Below are positions 12,201 to 21,742 of a stretch of DNA of 64,000 nucleotides, in pieces. Origin of the DNA: Vicugna pacos (taxonomy: Eukaryota > Chordata > Mammalia > Artiodactyla > Camelidae); assembly GCF_048564905.1 (NCBI RefSeq), contig NC_132995.1, positions 61,992,639 through 62,056,638 on the forward strand. Reading direction: 5' to 3'. Under the pieces are notes generated by a model that was not told where the DNA came from, ran no database searches, and worked only from the letters and a program-made list of their open reading frames with translations. Both the position numbers and the translations under genes were made by a program. The first letter of the stretch is position 1. Each line of letters begins with the position of its first letter.

Positions 12201-15005
12201 ATTTTCTGGAATAGTGGTTCTCAAACATCAGTTTATATAAGGGTGAAGTACAAGAATCAGAATTGAAGGACAACATCAGAATTCCAGATTTATAACCCCT
12301 TTCTCAGAGATTGTGATTCAGTTGAGTTAGGGACTGAGATTTTTATCAAGGGCCCTATGAGAGTTTGATGCATCGTCAATGGATCTCACTTTAAGAATAC
12401 CACTCTGAAGGGGTTTATCTCCTCTTAAGCGTCATCACTCAGAGCCTAGTGGCTGCATTCAGGATAGTGCCACCGCCGATGGCAGCAATGGCCTCTAGCC
12501 TTACTTCTCCTAGAAACAGCGAACTAAACACATTAGAAATTAAAAGATACCAGAGTCTTTGTCTGTTTGCTTTGTTTCATTTTTGCACAAAATGGAGCTC
12601 TATTAAAGTAATACAGCAAACTCTTCTGCTTTCTTGGGCTATGTTATGTCTTATCTTCAGTATCCTCTGCCTCCTGTTCTCTGATGTGAGTAGCTAAGAA
12701 GGTTTGCAGTTTCCTGGATCATAGAAAAAAAAGAGAGAGATTGCCAGAGAAAGGAAGAAGCATAACTATTTTGGAATACTAGCTAGAGCAGGCAATGTGC
12801 TACGTTATGTACATCCTTGATACTTCAAGTATAGCTCCTGGACCAGAAGCAGCAGCACCATCTGGAAGCTTGTTAAAAATATGGAGTCTTGGTTCCCACC
12901 TTGACTCACTGAATCTGAGCTGCATTTTAAGAGGATCTCAGATGATCTGTTTGCACAGTAATGTTTGAGATGTACTGACTTAGGAGATACCAAATTAAGT
13001 ATCTCCCCCTTCTCTTACTTGTTTTTCAGGCCGTTGAAAGATTGGTAGAGAGTCACATCATTCCATTCCATGGCGGTGATCTTGTTGTCACGCATCCCAG
13101 CAAAGGCATAGATCAGATGAGTACACAGGCAGGTGTCAATGTTGTCAGGCTTGAAGCTTCCCAGGCCCGGCCGGTACTGGGCCCAGTTGGTGAAATAGCA
13201 TGTCAGCTGGTAGGCAGAGCCTGAGGGTAGAAAGAAGTTAAGAACAATGGCCTGACTGAGGTGCTACTGAAATGTGCTGTGAGTTTTAGCCCTGACTCTG
13301 TTTCCCTCCCTTTACCTCAGATGCCTGATCTCTGTGTAGCGGTTAGTATGAAACACTCTTGCAAGTGAGTTCAGATTCTCATTTGAGAACTAGTCATTGA
13401 TTTGAGGTTGGTTATTTTTAACTTTGACAGATTCACTTTGGGATCCTGGCTAAGCCTAGAAACCACTTAAGAAAAGATGCCCAGTGAATACCCACTTATA
13501 ACTCCCAGGTTGTCATGCTTAAGAGGATGGCAGTAGAAGCCAATACAAAATAATAGATTTTCCCCATCTGTCTGTGAAGAAGACAGTATTTTTCTTTCCC
13601 TAGTATGGCTTATCTCTTGATATGAATTTTTTAAAGTAATATTTGGAATATGAAAAAAGTCACATTTAATACATTAAACAGATGATTACATTATGACTAA
13701 TTTATAGAGATTCAAGGCTTATGGTAGGAAAAGATTATGTCAACGATAAAATGCAGAGTCCATGACTTACGTAGCTGAGCATGCAGCAGAAGGGCTAGAC
13801 CTAGAGAAAAAGAAAAAACATGTATTCTGGACCAACTGACTGTATCCTGTGGAATATAATTCTGACGCCTTGGCCATCATCCTGTAAGTCATAGGGTTTT
13901 ACAGCCCAAGTGGCACTTAGTTGCTATGCCAAAGAGCAGGCTTTTCAGTGAAGAGATAGGTCTACACTTCCCTCCTCCTAGTTGAAAATGTGCATGGTTC
14001 GCTCTTCTTTCCCATTCCATGTCAGTAATAAATGTCATTGAATACAGAGTTTGAAGTCTACTATCTATGGAAGACCTACTTACTGAAATTACCCAAAATT
14101 TACTCTACTCAGTGACTATACACACATGCTTCACCTTCCTGAACTGGAGTGAGTACAGCCTTCACACACATGGCATCCTCTAAACCCATGAATTTGCTAT
14201 CTCTGGGAGCCTTAGAATTTTTTAAAACCACCTTTAAGAAACCTCGCAGTAGAAGAGAAATACTAGGAACTGTCAGATAAGACTCCATATACTGCTCCCT
14301 GGCTTCTAACAGAGCACTTTTGATCTGATTGTTTTATAAACTGAGCTAGAGGTTTCATCTGGAAAAGGTTCTGAAGCTATGAAAAATTTGTAAATCACAG
14401 CTTTAGAGCAACTAATAAGTTATGGCTACAACTTGGCTCTAAACAATGTACTGAATCAACTCCTTTAAGTGACTGAATTTCTACCTGTCTTATGATATAT
14501 CAGCAGCCCAGTAGGACAGTAGAGGAGAAAAAGAGAAATAATTCTTCAAATGGTAGAACAAAGATAACTTGGTATAACTCTATCTCATTTCCTACTGATT
14601 TTCAACCCTGAAGAAGATAGACCAAGGACACAGGCATGAGAATAAAAATAATAACTTAAAATGGAAGATGAATGGAAAAAAGGGAACAACCCAACAAGAG
14701 ATGAAAAAGTTTAAGACAAGCATTGGAAGAAAACTAACTTTTGTCTTAGGATCATGCTTGTGGCATCAAAGAAGGTAGAAATGTTACCAGAGTCCATTGA
14801 GATTAAGAGAATAAAAGATAGACTCATTTGAGCATGTCAGGATTCTCTTGGAAACTTGAAATGATGAGAGAAGAATAGAAAAGCATAGAGGTATCTGTGA
14901 AGACTACTTTATGGCTGTCAGATCCAAAGGAGGAAAGAAATTGTGTAAGAATAAGGCTCTATCTCCAATCACAGACTCACCTGTGAGGAGAATAATCTTT
15001 GTCAT
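4639..15005 (-). CDS. CHIA: Acidic mammalian chitinase, complete 11-exon gene
   Basis: Secreted GH18 endochitinase that cuts beta-1,4 bonds in chitin; in mammals it acts in stomach and airway. Coding exons in transcription order: 14981-15005, 13771-13800, 13019-13220, 11781-11837, 10732-10897, 8290-8414, 7988-8111, 7517-7702, 6887-7006, 6660-6801, 4639-4916. Every junction I read has GT donor and AG acceptor, and phases join without a break into 484 codons plus stop; human CHIA is 476 residues, and the excess lies in the linker. Residues 1-21 are a signal peptide, about 22-390 the GH18 barrel with DGLDFDWEY (catalytic Glu140), then a Gly/Ser linker and a C-terminal CBM14 domain. The start is the Met of MTKIILL, equal to the family start. 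Met61, Arg145 and His208 are present, but residue 269 is Arg. Intron 10 carries an L1 and a Vic-1 SINE. No disabling change was found. Confidence 0.96.
5105..5876 (-). repeat. L1 3' end in CHIA intron 10
   Basis: The minus strand encodes the ORF2 C-terminus ([35 protein letters not shown]) followed by a 3' UTR. It is 5'-truncated, lies in the same direction as CHIA, and looks fairly young for the window. Confidence 0.85.
6149..6327 (+). repeat. Camelid tRNA-derived SINE (Vic-1 type)
   Basis: The tRNA-like head has an A-box-like segment (TACCTCAATGATAGAG) and a B box (GGTTCAATCCC at 6208), then an AAAT repeat tail. A 9-bp direct repeat GGGGTTTGT at 6140-6148 and 6328-6336 marks the target duplication. 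It lies in CHIA intron 10, opposite to the gene, and is the best clue to a camelid source. Confidence 0.85.
6660..6801 (-). CDS. CHIA: CHIA coding exon 10 (end of GH18 barrel)
   Basis: Encodes [18 protein letters not shown], then [16 protein letters not shown] and ALGLNTT, closing the catalytic barrel. It ends one base into a Ser codon at a GTAAGT donor, matching the two-base start of exon 11 across a 1.7-kb intron. Confidence 0.93.
6887..7006 (-). CDS. CHIA: CHIA coding exon 9
   Basis: Forty codons, [18 protein letters not shown] through the WVGYDN motif to ESFKIK, with a TTTTTAAAG acceptor and GTAAGG donor. It continues the GH18 barrel. Confidence 0.92.
7517..7702 (-). CDS. CHIA: CHIA coding exon 8 (Arg at position 269)
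   Basis: A 62-codon exon from [11 protein letters not shown] to GFWAYYE, in phase with both neighbours. The segment [11 protein letters not shown] puts a CGT codon (Arg) at residue 269, where human CHIA reads YGHNF and mouse CHIA YGHTF. CHIT1, which favours a less acidic pH, has Arg at the same place (YGRSF). Arg145 and His208, the other residues linked to the acid optimum, are kept. Confidence 0.93.
7988..8111 (-). CDS. CHIA: CHIA coding exon 7 (YDLHG motif)
   Basis: Encodes [20 protein letters not shown] and on to AYLNV, including His208 and Asp213, which line the active site. The length of 124 nt matches the reading phase of its neighbours. The preceding exon 6 (8290-8414, 125 nt) gives [12 protein letters not shown] through YEIPQLSQ and is also undamaged. 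Confidence 0.93.
9430..10325 (+). repeat. L2 LINE remnant in CHIA intron 5
   Basis: Diverged L2 sequence; the last 260 bases (CAAGACTGAGCTCTTCTTGA through CATTAAAGCCAAAGATTGTG) fit the L2 3' end. An MIR follows at once (about 10340-10560). Confidence 0.6.
10340..10560 (+). repeat. MIR SINE
   Basis: Core with GGCTCTGTAGCCAGACTATA, TCTCATCTGTAAAATAAAGA and GTGCCTGGCACATGGTACAC, typical of MIR; intron 5 of CHIA. Confidence 0.75.
10732..10897 (-). CDS. CHIA: CHIA coding exon 5 (catalytic motif)
   Basis: Carries the GH18 signature DxxDxDxE as [15 protein letters not shown] at residues 133-147, with the proton-donor Glu140 and Arg145. The exon is 166 nt and ends on a codon boundary after VLVQ, as in the human gene. 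An overlapping longer open frame that reads into the intron is not the real exon. Confidence 0.95.
11335..11524 (+). repeat. L1 3' end in CHIA intron 4
   Basis: Plus-strand L1 3' UTR (TATACTGTATAGCACAGGGA, later ATTATAAATCAATAAAAATG) ending in an A tail; it is the reverse of the copy at 5.1 kb and severely 5'-truncated. Confidence 0.8.
12205..12412 (+). repeat. MER5-like hAT-Charlie fragment
   Basis: Begins AGTGGTTCTCAAAC and resembles the short non-autonomous MER5 family, in intron 3 of CHIA. It is ancient and diverged. Confidence 0.6.
12826..12986 (+). repeat. MER5-like hAT-Charlie fragment
   Basis: Contains CCATCTGGAAGCTTGTTAAA and TCACTGAATCTGAGCTGCAT, matching the MER5A pattern; just downstream of CHIA exon 3 in transcription. 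Confidence 0.55.
13019..13220 (-). CDS. CHIA: CHIA coding exon 3 (start of GH18 barrel)
   Basis: Begins in [18 protein letters not shown] and ends in NGLKNK. It holds Cys26, Cys49 and Cys51 of the barrel and the first beta strands. Residues 45, 47 and 61 are Asn, Asp and Met; human CHIA has activity-changing variants at these three sites, and Met61 is the state I recall for most non-human mammals. The CTACCCTCAG acceptor and GTAAG donor are intact. The next exon (11781-11837, 57 nt) supplies [14 protein letters not shown]. Confidence 0.93.
13801..14980. other. CHIA intron 1, no further feature seen
   Basis: AT-rich sequence with no exon, RNA gene or nameable repeat that I could support. CHIA introns 2 and 8 likewise hold nothing I can name. 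Confidence 0.4.
14981..15005 (-). CDS. CHIA: CHIA coding exon 1 (start codon, signal peptide)
   Basis: Encodes MTKIILLT plus the first base of a Gly codon, followed by a GTGAGT donor. Together with the 30-nt exon 2 (13771-13800) it makes a hydrophobic signal peptide ending LRSA before the mature Tyr22. The ATG is the only one that precedes the hydrophobic core and agrees with human CHIA. The 5' UTR must be very short given the TATA box just upstream. Confidence 0.93.
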
Positions 15006-15042
15006 GGTTTCTGTTGGGACTGGTCTAGCAGAGTCTGGATTT

Positions 15043-15052
15043 GCTTTTTATA
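15043..15052 (-). promoter_or_regulatory. CHIA TATA box
   Basis: On the minus strand this reads TATAAAAAGC and lies about 38 bases before the CHIA start codon. A start site some 30 bases downstream would leave a 5' UTR of only about 10-20 bases. The motif is seen; its use is inferred. Confidence 0.6.
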
Positions 15053-15599
15053 CCATCTGAGTACCAGGTAATCACAAAGGATATCTTCCAAGTGGAGAGC
15101 ATTGAACCTAGATGTGTATATAGCTAATCAGTAAATCAACAGATCTCCTCCCCTACAAACACCACTTTGTGGACCTTCAACCTGCACTTTCCGCTCCTAC
15201 TTTCTTTGCTCAATAAGGACAAAATAATGTTGTGTCTTCTAACGGGGTGATAGAGACCATCACCACAAAAAGCATCAGCTTAATAGCTCTTTTTTTTTTT
15301 CAGTTCTCAGAGTTGTTAAGCAACTATTTAAACACTGTGGTTAGGTTTTTATGCTGTGGACACTTTGTGCCTGGCATCAAAGCATATCTTTATTGGAAAG
15401 TAAACAATAAAGAGCCTTGGAAGTCATTAACTGTTCTTAAACCTTTTTTCCTGATAAAATTATTTTTATATAACTTGTGCAATCAGTGCCTAAGGAGCTT
15501 TCATCTTCAAGTATTACTTTATGAACATTCTACCCACACTTGGTTCTTTGGAATGACCTCAGTCATGATTATATGATAATTTTAAAGGAAAATGAAAAC

Positions 15600-16830
15600 C
15601 CCTGTGTCACCATCCAGTTTCAATAAGATAATATTATCTTTGAATATTATCCTGTATTTTCTTCCCCAGTTAGATGCTTCTCACTCCCCTGGAGTAAGCA
15701 ACTATCCTGAATTTTGTGCCAATCATTTCCTTGCTTTCTTTATAATTTTATCACATGTGCCTATGTAACTCTTAAATAATACATTAACTAGCTTTATGAT
15801 AATATATTACAATTAGTTTATCATTTGGATTTAATAAATTCATTAGCCTTGACTTTGTATAAGTGAAATAATACCATGTGTATTATTTTATTTCTTTTTT
15901 CTTTAAGTATAGTTGATATACAGTGTTGTGCTAGTTTCTGGTGTACAGCATATTGATTCATATATATCTATTCATTATCATTTCTTTTTCATTATAGATT
16001 ATTACAAACTATTGAATATTGTTCCCTGTGCTCTACAGAAGGACCTTGTTGTTTATCTATTCTGTGTATAGTAGTTTGTAGCTGCTAATCCCAGACTCCC
16101 AGTTTGTCCAGTTTATCTCCTTCTACCTCCTTTCCCCCTGGTAACCATAAGTTTGTTTTCTGTGTCTAATTCTGTTTTGTAAATAAGTTCATTTGTGTCA
16201 TTATTTTAGATTCCACATATAGGTGATATTATAATATTTGTCTTTGTCTGACTTCCTTCACTTAATATGATAATCTCTAGGTCCATCCATGTTACTACAA
16301 ATGGTATTATTTCAGTTTTTTTATGGCCAAACAGTATTCCATTGTATAGATACAACACAGCTTCTTTATCTAATCATCTTTTGATGGACATTTAGGTTGC
16401 TTCCATGTCTTGGCTATTGTAAATAGTGCTGCTATGAACATTGGGATGCATGTATCTTTTTGATATCCTATTTCTTGCTTTTTTAGCTCAGCATTAAGTT
16501 TTTGAGAATCATCCAAGTTGTTACAAGTAGCAGCTTATTTTTACAACTGTATGGTATTTCACTATATGAATATGCTATAATTTATTTTTCTTTTCTGTAT
16601 AGGACAACATGTGGTTTGTTTCCAGTTTTCCCCCTACATGCTGCTATAAGCATCTCCTATACAAGTCTTTTGGTATGTGTTTGCAAATTTCTCCAGTGTT
16701 TACACCTAGAAATGGGATTGCTGGGTAAAATAGAATATCCTTCTTAAAATTTACTATTAATCTAGATATTTCTTTTCCAAAGTAATTGTATCAATTTGCA
16801 CTACCAGCAACAATTAGGGAGGCAAGTTAA
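15600..16830 (-). repeat. Old L1M fragment split by a younger L1
   Basis: Flanking parts (15600-15890 and 16485-16830) read as one diverged L1M 3' region. The middle (about 15893-16480) is a cleaner L1 3' end with GTTGATATACAGTGTTGTGC and ATTCCATTGTATAGATACA. Both run on the minus strand. Confidence 0.65.
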
Positions 16831-18849
16831 GCTTTATTGTTCTTTATTGTTCCTATGAAAAGATGAGGAAACTGAGAATGAGAATTTGCTGAAGTTACAC
16901 AGTGAAATGTGTAGCCAAAACTTGAGCTCAGAGCTTCTGACTCCTAGTCCAGTGTTTGTTATTTGTTTGTTTGTTTATCTTTTTGCTGAATTCTGTATTT
17001 CCACTAATGCAGCCCAAGACTGTATTATCTCTTGCAGTGACTTTATCACATTGTTGCTTCATGTGGAGCCTCTCACATGAAATGGACTCAAGTCAGCTCT
17101 TACTCATGTGTACTTGGAAATTGACTTTTTACATATACTTTTATTATACATGACATTGTGTTTTGTGTCATTTGTTTACAGTATATGTCTCCTACTAATA
17201 GGTAGCTCCTTGGAGTCAGGTACTATTCTTCTTATTCATTTCTATATCTCTAATGACTAGCACCGCTTTTGACCTTTCAATGAATTAATCAACAAATGTG
17301 CATTGTGTACAATTTCAATTTAATTTAAATGAAATACAGGAGCTGATGACTATTTCATGTTGTCTCATCTCTTGGATCATTGTTTTATCTTATTATCTTC
17401 TAGAATTATTATTGCCATACATCATATTAAATAAACTCTTCTGAGTTTTATCACCCAAAGATGAGACTACAAGTAGAGTGGAGGAGTGCTATGACTTCTA
17501 CCCAAAGAAAGATGGCTTCCTTGAGTTGAGGAAAAATAACGGCTACAGAGCCCAGGAAGGCTAAGAATGATTAGGTATGTCTCCTGTAGGGTGCAGGTCT
17601 CATTTGCCTGGGGCCAACGGAGGAGGATATTCATCCACAAGGAAGAACCCCTGATGGGAACGTTATACAGAAGAGAAACTGCCATGTATAGCCAGAGTCA
17701 ACCAGTCAGTGGCTGTTTTACTTACTGATGGGAATAAGCATCATACAGAGTCAAATAAGGCTACCATTGGGACATGCAACGCAAAAGTCAAGAAATAAAT
17801 GACTAATGACTACAACATTGGTCCCAAGTCAGCTCCAATGATCAGGGAGCCAGTACTATCCCAGTGGAAAGAGAATTTCTCCTGTGTGGCCTTCTAGGCC
17901 TAGGGACCCAGCATCCCTCACTGGCAGTTACACTGGCAGATTCTGGGTGATGTGACTTAGTAGAATATTGTAGAATGATAATGACACCAGAATGGCTGCT
18001 GGCTCTCTCTGACTGCATCCTATTTTAGATGGTAGATTCAGTATCATGAAAATTAGCAGAGGGGTCCACTCCCTGTGAGAGTTGCATCTAAGAACTTGGG
18101 GCACCCTGAGTGATAATTCTCCTGGGATGATCTAGTGAAAGACAATGAGAATGCACCAGCACCCACCTGCCATGGTTTCAGATGTTTCCTTCCTACCTAG
18201 CAAGGGATTATTTCTTCTTGCATAAATATTTATGGCATTTTTGCCCATAACTAGGGTCACCATCTAGTTGGGAATCCTACATCAACACTTTCCCATTCCC
18301 AAGGGTCGTGCAATAGTTGGAGCACTTCATTTGTACCAGCACCAGGGTAGAAATGGCTGCTCAGTGCCACACAGCAAAGTTTTAGGCCAGAGCAGGTTAA
18401 AGGTACAATTTGGGCACAGCCGTACTTTGAGTAGACCATCAATATCTAGGTAGAGATGGCAATGACCTAAGTTAGTCTCCACCCATCATTTAGCACCGAG
18501 TACAGTCCTGATTTTACAGTTGCCTAGAGTCAGTGTTGGGGAAATAAAAAGAGAAAGGTATGAGAAGGGAGGCCTGGACTGGGTCCTCAAGTCACAGTTG
18601 TTCAGCACCAGGAAGCTTCCTGTTCTCAGATTCCTTATTTCTAACAGATGGCTGAGAACAGATGGACTGTTGCTAGAAATGGCTCTATTCAGGATATTTA
18701 TAGCATTAGGCCAGCAATCTAGTTAGCCTACCATTTGGAAGTAAACAGTAGGCTTAAGCAATTTGTCATCAAGTTGACTTCTCCACATTCCCTTGCCCCT
18801 ATCCTCTGTGGGTAATAAGAGACATGAAACAGCCATCAGATTAGGTTTG
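16831..18849. other. Intergenic, unassigned
   Basis: Short open frames only; none resembles a chitinase or another protein I know. CHIA-like exons 9-11, which would be expected hereabouts for the pseudogene at 21.7 kb, were looked for and not found. Confidence 0.4.
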
Positions 18850-18854
18850 GACAT

Positions 18855-19231
18855 CGTCTTAGTCTGATTGGGCTGCCATAACAAAATGCCATAGACAGGG
18901 TGACTTGAACAGCAGAAACTTATTTTCTCACAGTTCTGGAAGCTGGAAAGTCCAAGATCAAGGTTTCAACAAGGTTCAGTTTCTGGTAAGAGCTCTCTTC
19001 CTGGCTTGCAGACAGCCACCTTCTGGTTATTTCCTCACAAAGTAGAGAGACAGAGAGATCTCTGATGTCTCTTCCTCTTTTAAAAGGGTACCAGTTCTGT
19101 TGGATTAGGGTTTTACCCTGTGACCTCATTTAACCTTAATTACCTTCTTAAAGGCCCTATCTATAATATAGTCACAAGAGCATTAGAGCTTCAACATATG
19201 AATTTTGAGGGACAAAATTCTGCCCATAGCA
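18855..19231 (-). repeat. Solo LTR, MLT1-type (ERVL-MaLR)
   Basis: A 377-bp ancient LTR fossil of the MaLR class. Its ends are flanked by the 5-bp target duplication GACAT (18850-18854 and 19232-19236), so the LTR looks full length. No internal region is attached. Age is likely before the placental radiation, judged by family. Confidence 0.8.
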
Positions 19232-19438
19232 GACATTGCAATAATAAATATAATTACCTTTTAATGCTTAAATTATGTGGAGGTTATCTCCAGTTAGAAA
19301 GCAAATACTTCCAACTCATCAGGTCAGGAGGTGCCAGGGAATTGTTGACTATGACAATACCCCATTGCTACCCCATTTTATCATTTACTTCCAATCTTAT
19401 GGAAGTGGGGTATTATTTTGAATTCCTTACAGTCATGT

Positions 19439-20061
19439 CCAGTAAACCCCCTTATCCACAGCGGACACATTCCAAGACCCCTAGTGGATGCCTAAAACCG
19501 CAATAGTACCAAATCCTAATTTTTCCCTATACATTCATACCTATGATAAAGTTTAATTTATAAATTAGGCACAGCAAGAAATTAACAACATTAACTAATA
19601 ATAAATAGAGCAATTATAACAATATACTATAATAAAAGTTATGCAAATATGGTCTCTCCCAAAATAACTTATGGTATTGTGTTCACACTTCTTGTGATTA
19701 TGTGAGATGACAACATGTCTACTTGATGAGAAAGTGAGGTGAATGACATAGCATTAGACCACTATTGACCTTCTGAATATATCTCACAAGGTGGGTCATC
19801 TGCTTTGGGTGATCCTGGATCCCAAGCCATGACAATGTCCATGGTTGGATGTGAGGAGCAGACAATGTCAATGGTTGGGGATCTTAACAGGACAAAGAGG
19901 GATGGCTCAAGATTTCATCACACTATTCAAAATGGCACACAATGTAAAATTTATGAATTGTTTATTTCTGGAATTTTCCATTTAATATTTTCAGACCATG
20001 CTTGACAACAGGTAACTGAAAACATGGAAAGAGAAACTGGAGATAAGGGAATGCTACTGCA
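19439..20061. mobile_element. MER2 DNA transposon (Tigger group)
   Basis: Near-complete element with inverted ends: CAGTAAACCCCCTTATCCAC at the left, and GATAAGGGAATGCTACTG at the right. The interior with GATAAAGTTTAATTTATAAA fits MER2. It starts about 200 bases from the solo LTR. Confidence 0.75.
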
Positions 20062-21742
20062 TTCTGGGTATGCTGTCCCCTAATATTCTCTCTGTTTTGC
20101 TCACAAAGTGATCAGTCCAGTTGTATCCATCCCTCTGGCAACAAGTTAGTAGAAGGCCATGGAGATGCCCCAAGTCTGACATCCAGCTCCCTGCACCACT
20201 TTCAAGCAATTAAGCATGATTAATCAAGAAGCAGGCAAACTAGGCTTTCTGGAATTGTTTTTTACCAGTGGGAAACCCAGGAATTAAAGCAGTTAAGATG
20301 CTTTAATCCTCCTTCCAAAGATGATCCTATTCTCAGGTAGCACACAACAACCTATCAGAATGCAAATCGAGGTCTAAAAGAGAGATCCTGGGCCTCTGAG
20401 TTTTTAAGCTTCTTAATTTATAAAGACCAACCTCTTCCTACTGAGATTAGGGTATAATTTCTAATAGCACAACATTGGCTTTCAGCTCTACCCACTACCT
20501 CAGCAGTCATAGTCTGGGAGAACAATTGGCCTTCCTGGTGATCTGACCCTTGTGATTACAGCACAACTTCTTGGTGGAAACTTGGCAGAGGTCCTGATCC
20601 ACCATGTCAGCTCTCTGCCAAGGTAGATTGAATTAAACCCTAGGCAGCTCTAGTTGGTTTCCAGAGGCAACAGGTCAAATTTCTCTCCAGGAAGCCAGCT
20701 TGCAGGGCATCAGTTAAGTTAACCCTTATCTCTCAACTGTCTTCCAAGGAGAAATTGATAAAGAACCATCATAACCATCATATCCTAGTTAGGTTATTAA
20801 ACTTCAAGAATAAGTAATTCTTCAGGCACCAGAAGGAAAAAAGTATCAAATGATTTAGAGGATGGGTTGATAAAGGGGTAGTGAGTACCCACTGACCTCA
20901 AACATCCCAGTAGCAATATTCAATGCCAGAACCCAATGGAGCAAGGCCTACTACCTAAGGTTAAGTTTACCTGGAAGCAGCTCATGTGAGAGTAACTTAT
21001 TTGGAAGCGGAATCCAGAGATTAGGAGTAAACTATGGAGGAGTGAAACAGGGAAGAAGGCAGGGCCAATACAAAAATATATTCTCAAGTTGGCCACTGCT
21101 AGGGCAGCTAAATGCTCAATCCCATGAAACTGTCTAGAAGTCCAAAATGTATTCTCAGACCATCCAGGGAAGAAAGGTGGAAACAGCATGGTCCCCTCTC
21201 CTCCAAGGATGACATTAATTCCTCTGCATGCCTAGGTTGTCCGTGCTACCAAGACGTAGGCAAAGTGTCCATTTAGCAGGGGTGAAAGGGCCTGGGTAAG
21301 GGGAAGTAGAGAAGGGATACATGAAAGCTACCTGAAAATGAAAGCCTAGAGTTCTATTAGAAAATTTCTCAGTTCACTTAGGATTTTGATTCTTTGTCAC
21401 ATTTGGGTTTTTTTTTTTAAGTATGGGGAGAAGCTCTCAAATCAAAGAATAGCCTGGCAGTAGGTTAGAAGTATCTATAAATTGATATACTCTCGTTGAT
21501 GACATTCCTTTTTTCCTACTGTCTCTGAATCCAGCCTAAATGGGCCCTTAGTGGGTATCCAACCAAGGTAGTCAACATGAGTGCTCATCTAGCCTCCCTT
21601 CCAAATAGCCATGAGCATCCACCTTGAGCCTCACCTATTAGATAAATGAACCAAGAAGTGTTGAATATTGTTTATATTGTTAGATCTATGGACCAATAAA
21701 AAGACATCTTTCCTTCTAGCTCTAAAATTTCTAGGAGCTTAC
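20062..21742. other. Intergenic, unassigned
   Basis: Old repeat-like sequence without a family I can name; no exon of the neighbouring pseudogene was found. Confidence 0.35.

Noticed and set aside
16831-21400. Possible internal region of an old retrovirus-like element around the solo LTR
   Set aside because: The LTR has its own target duplication and no convincing element-coded protein was recognised, so no such region is claimed.
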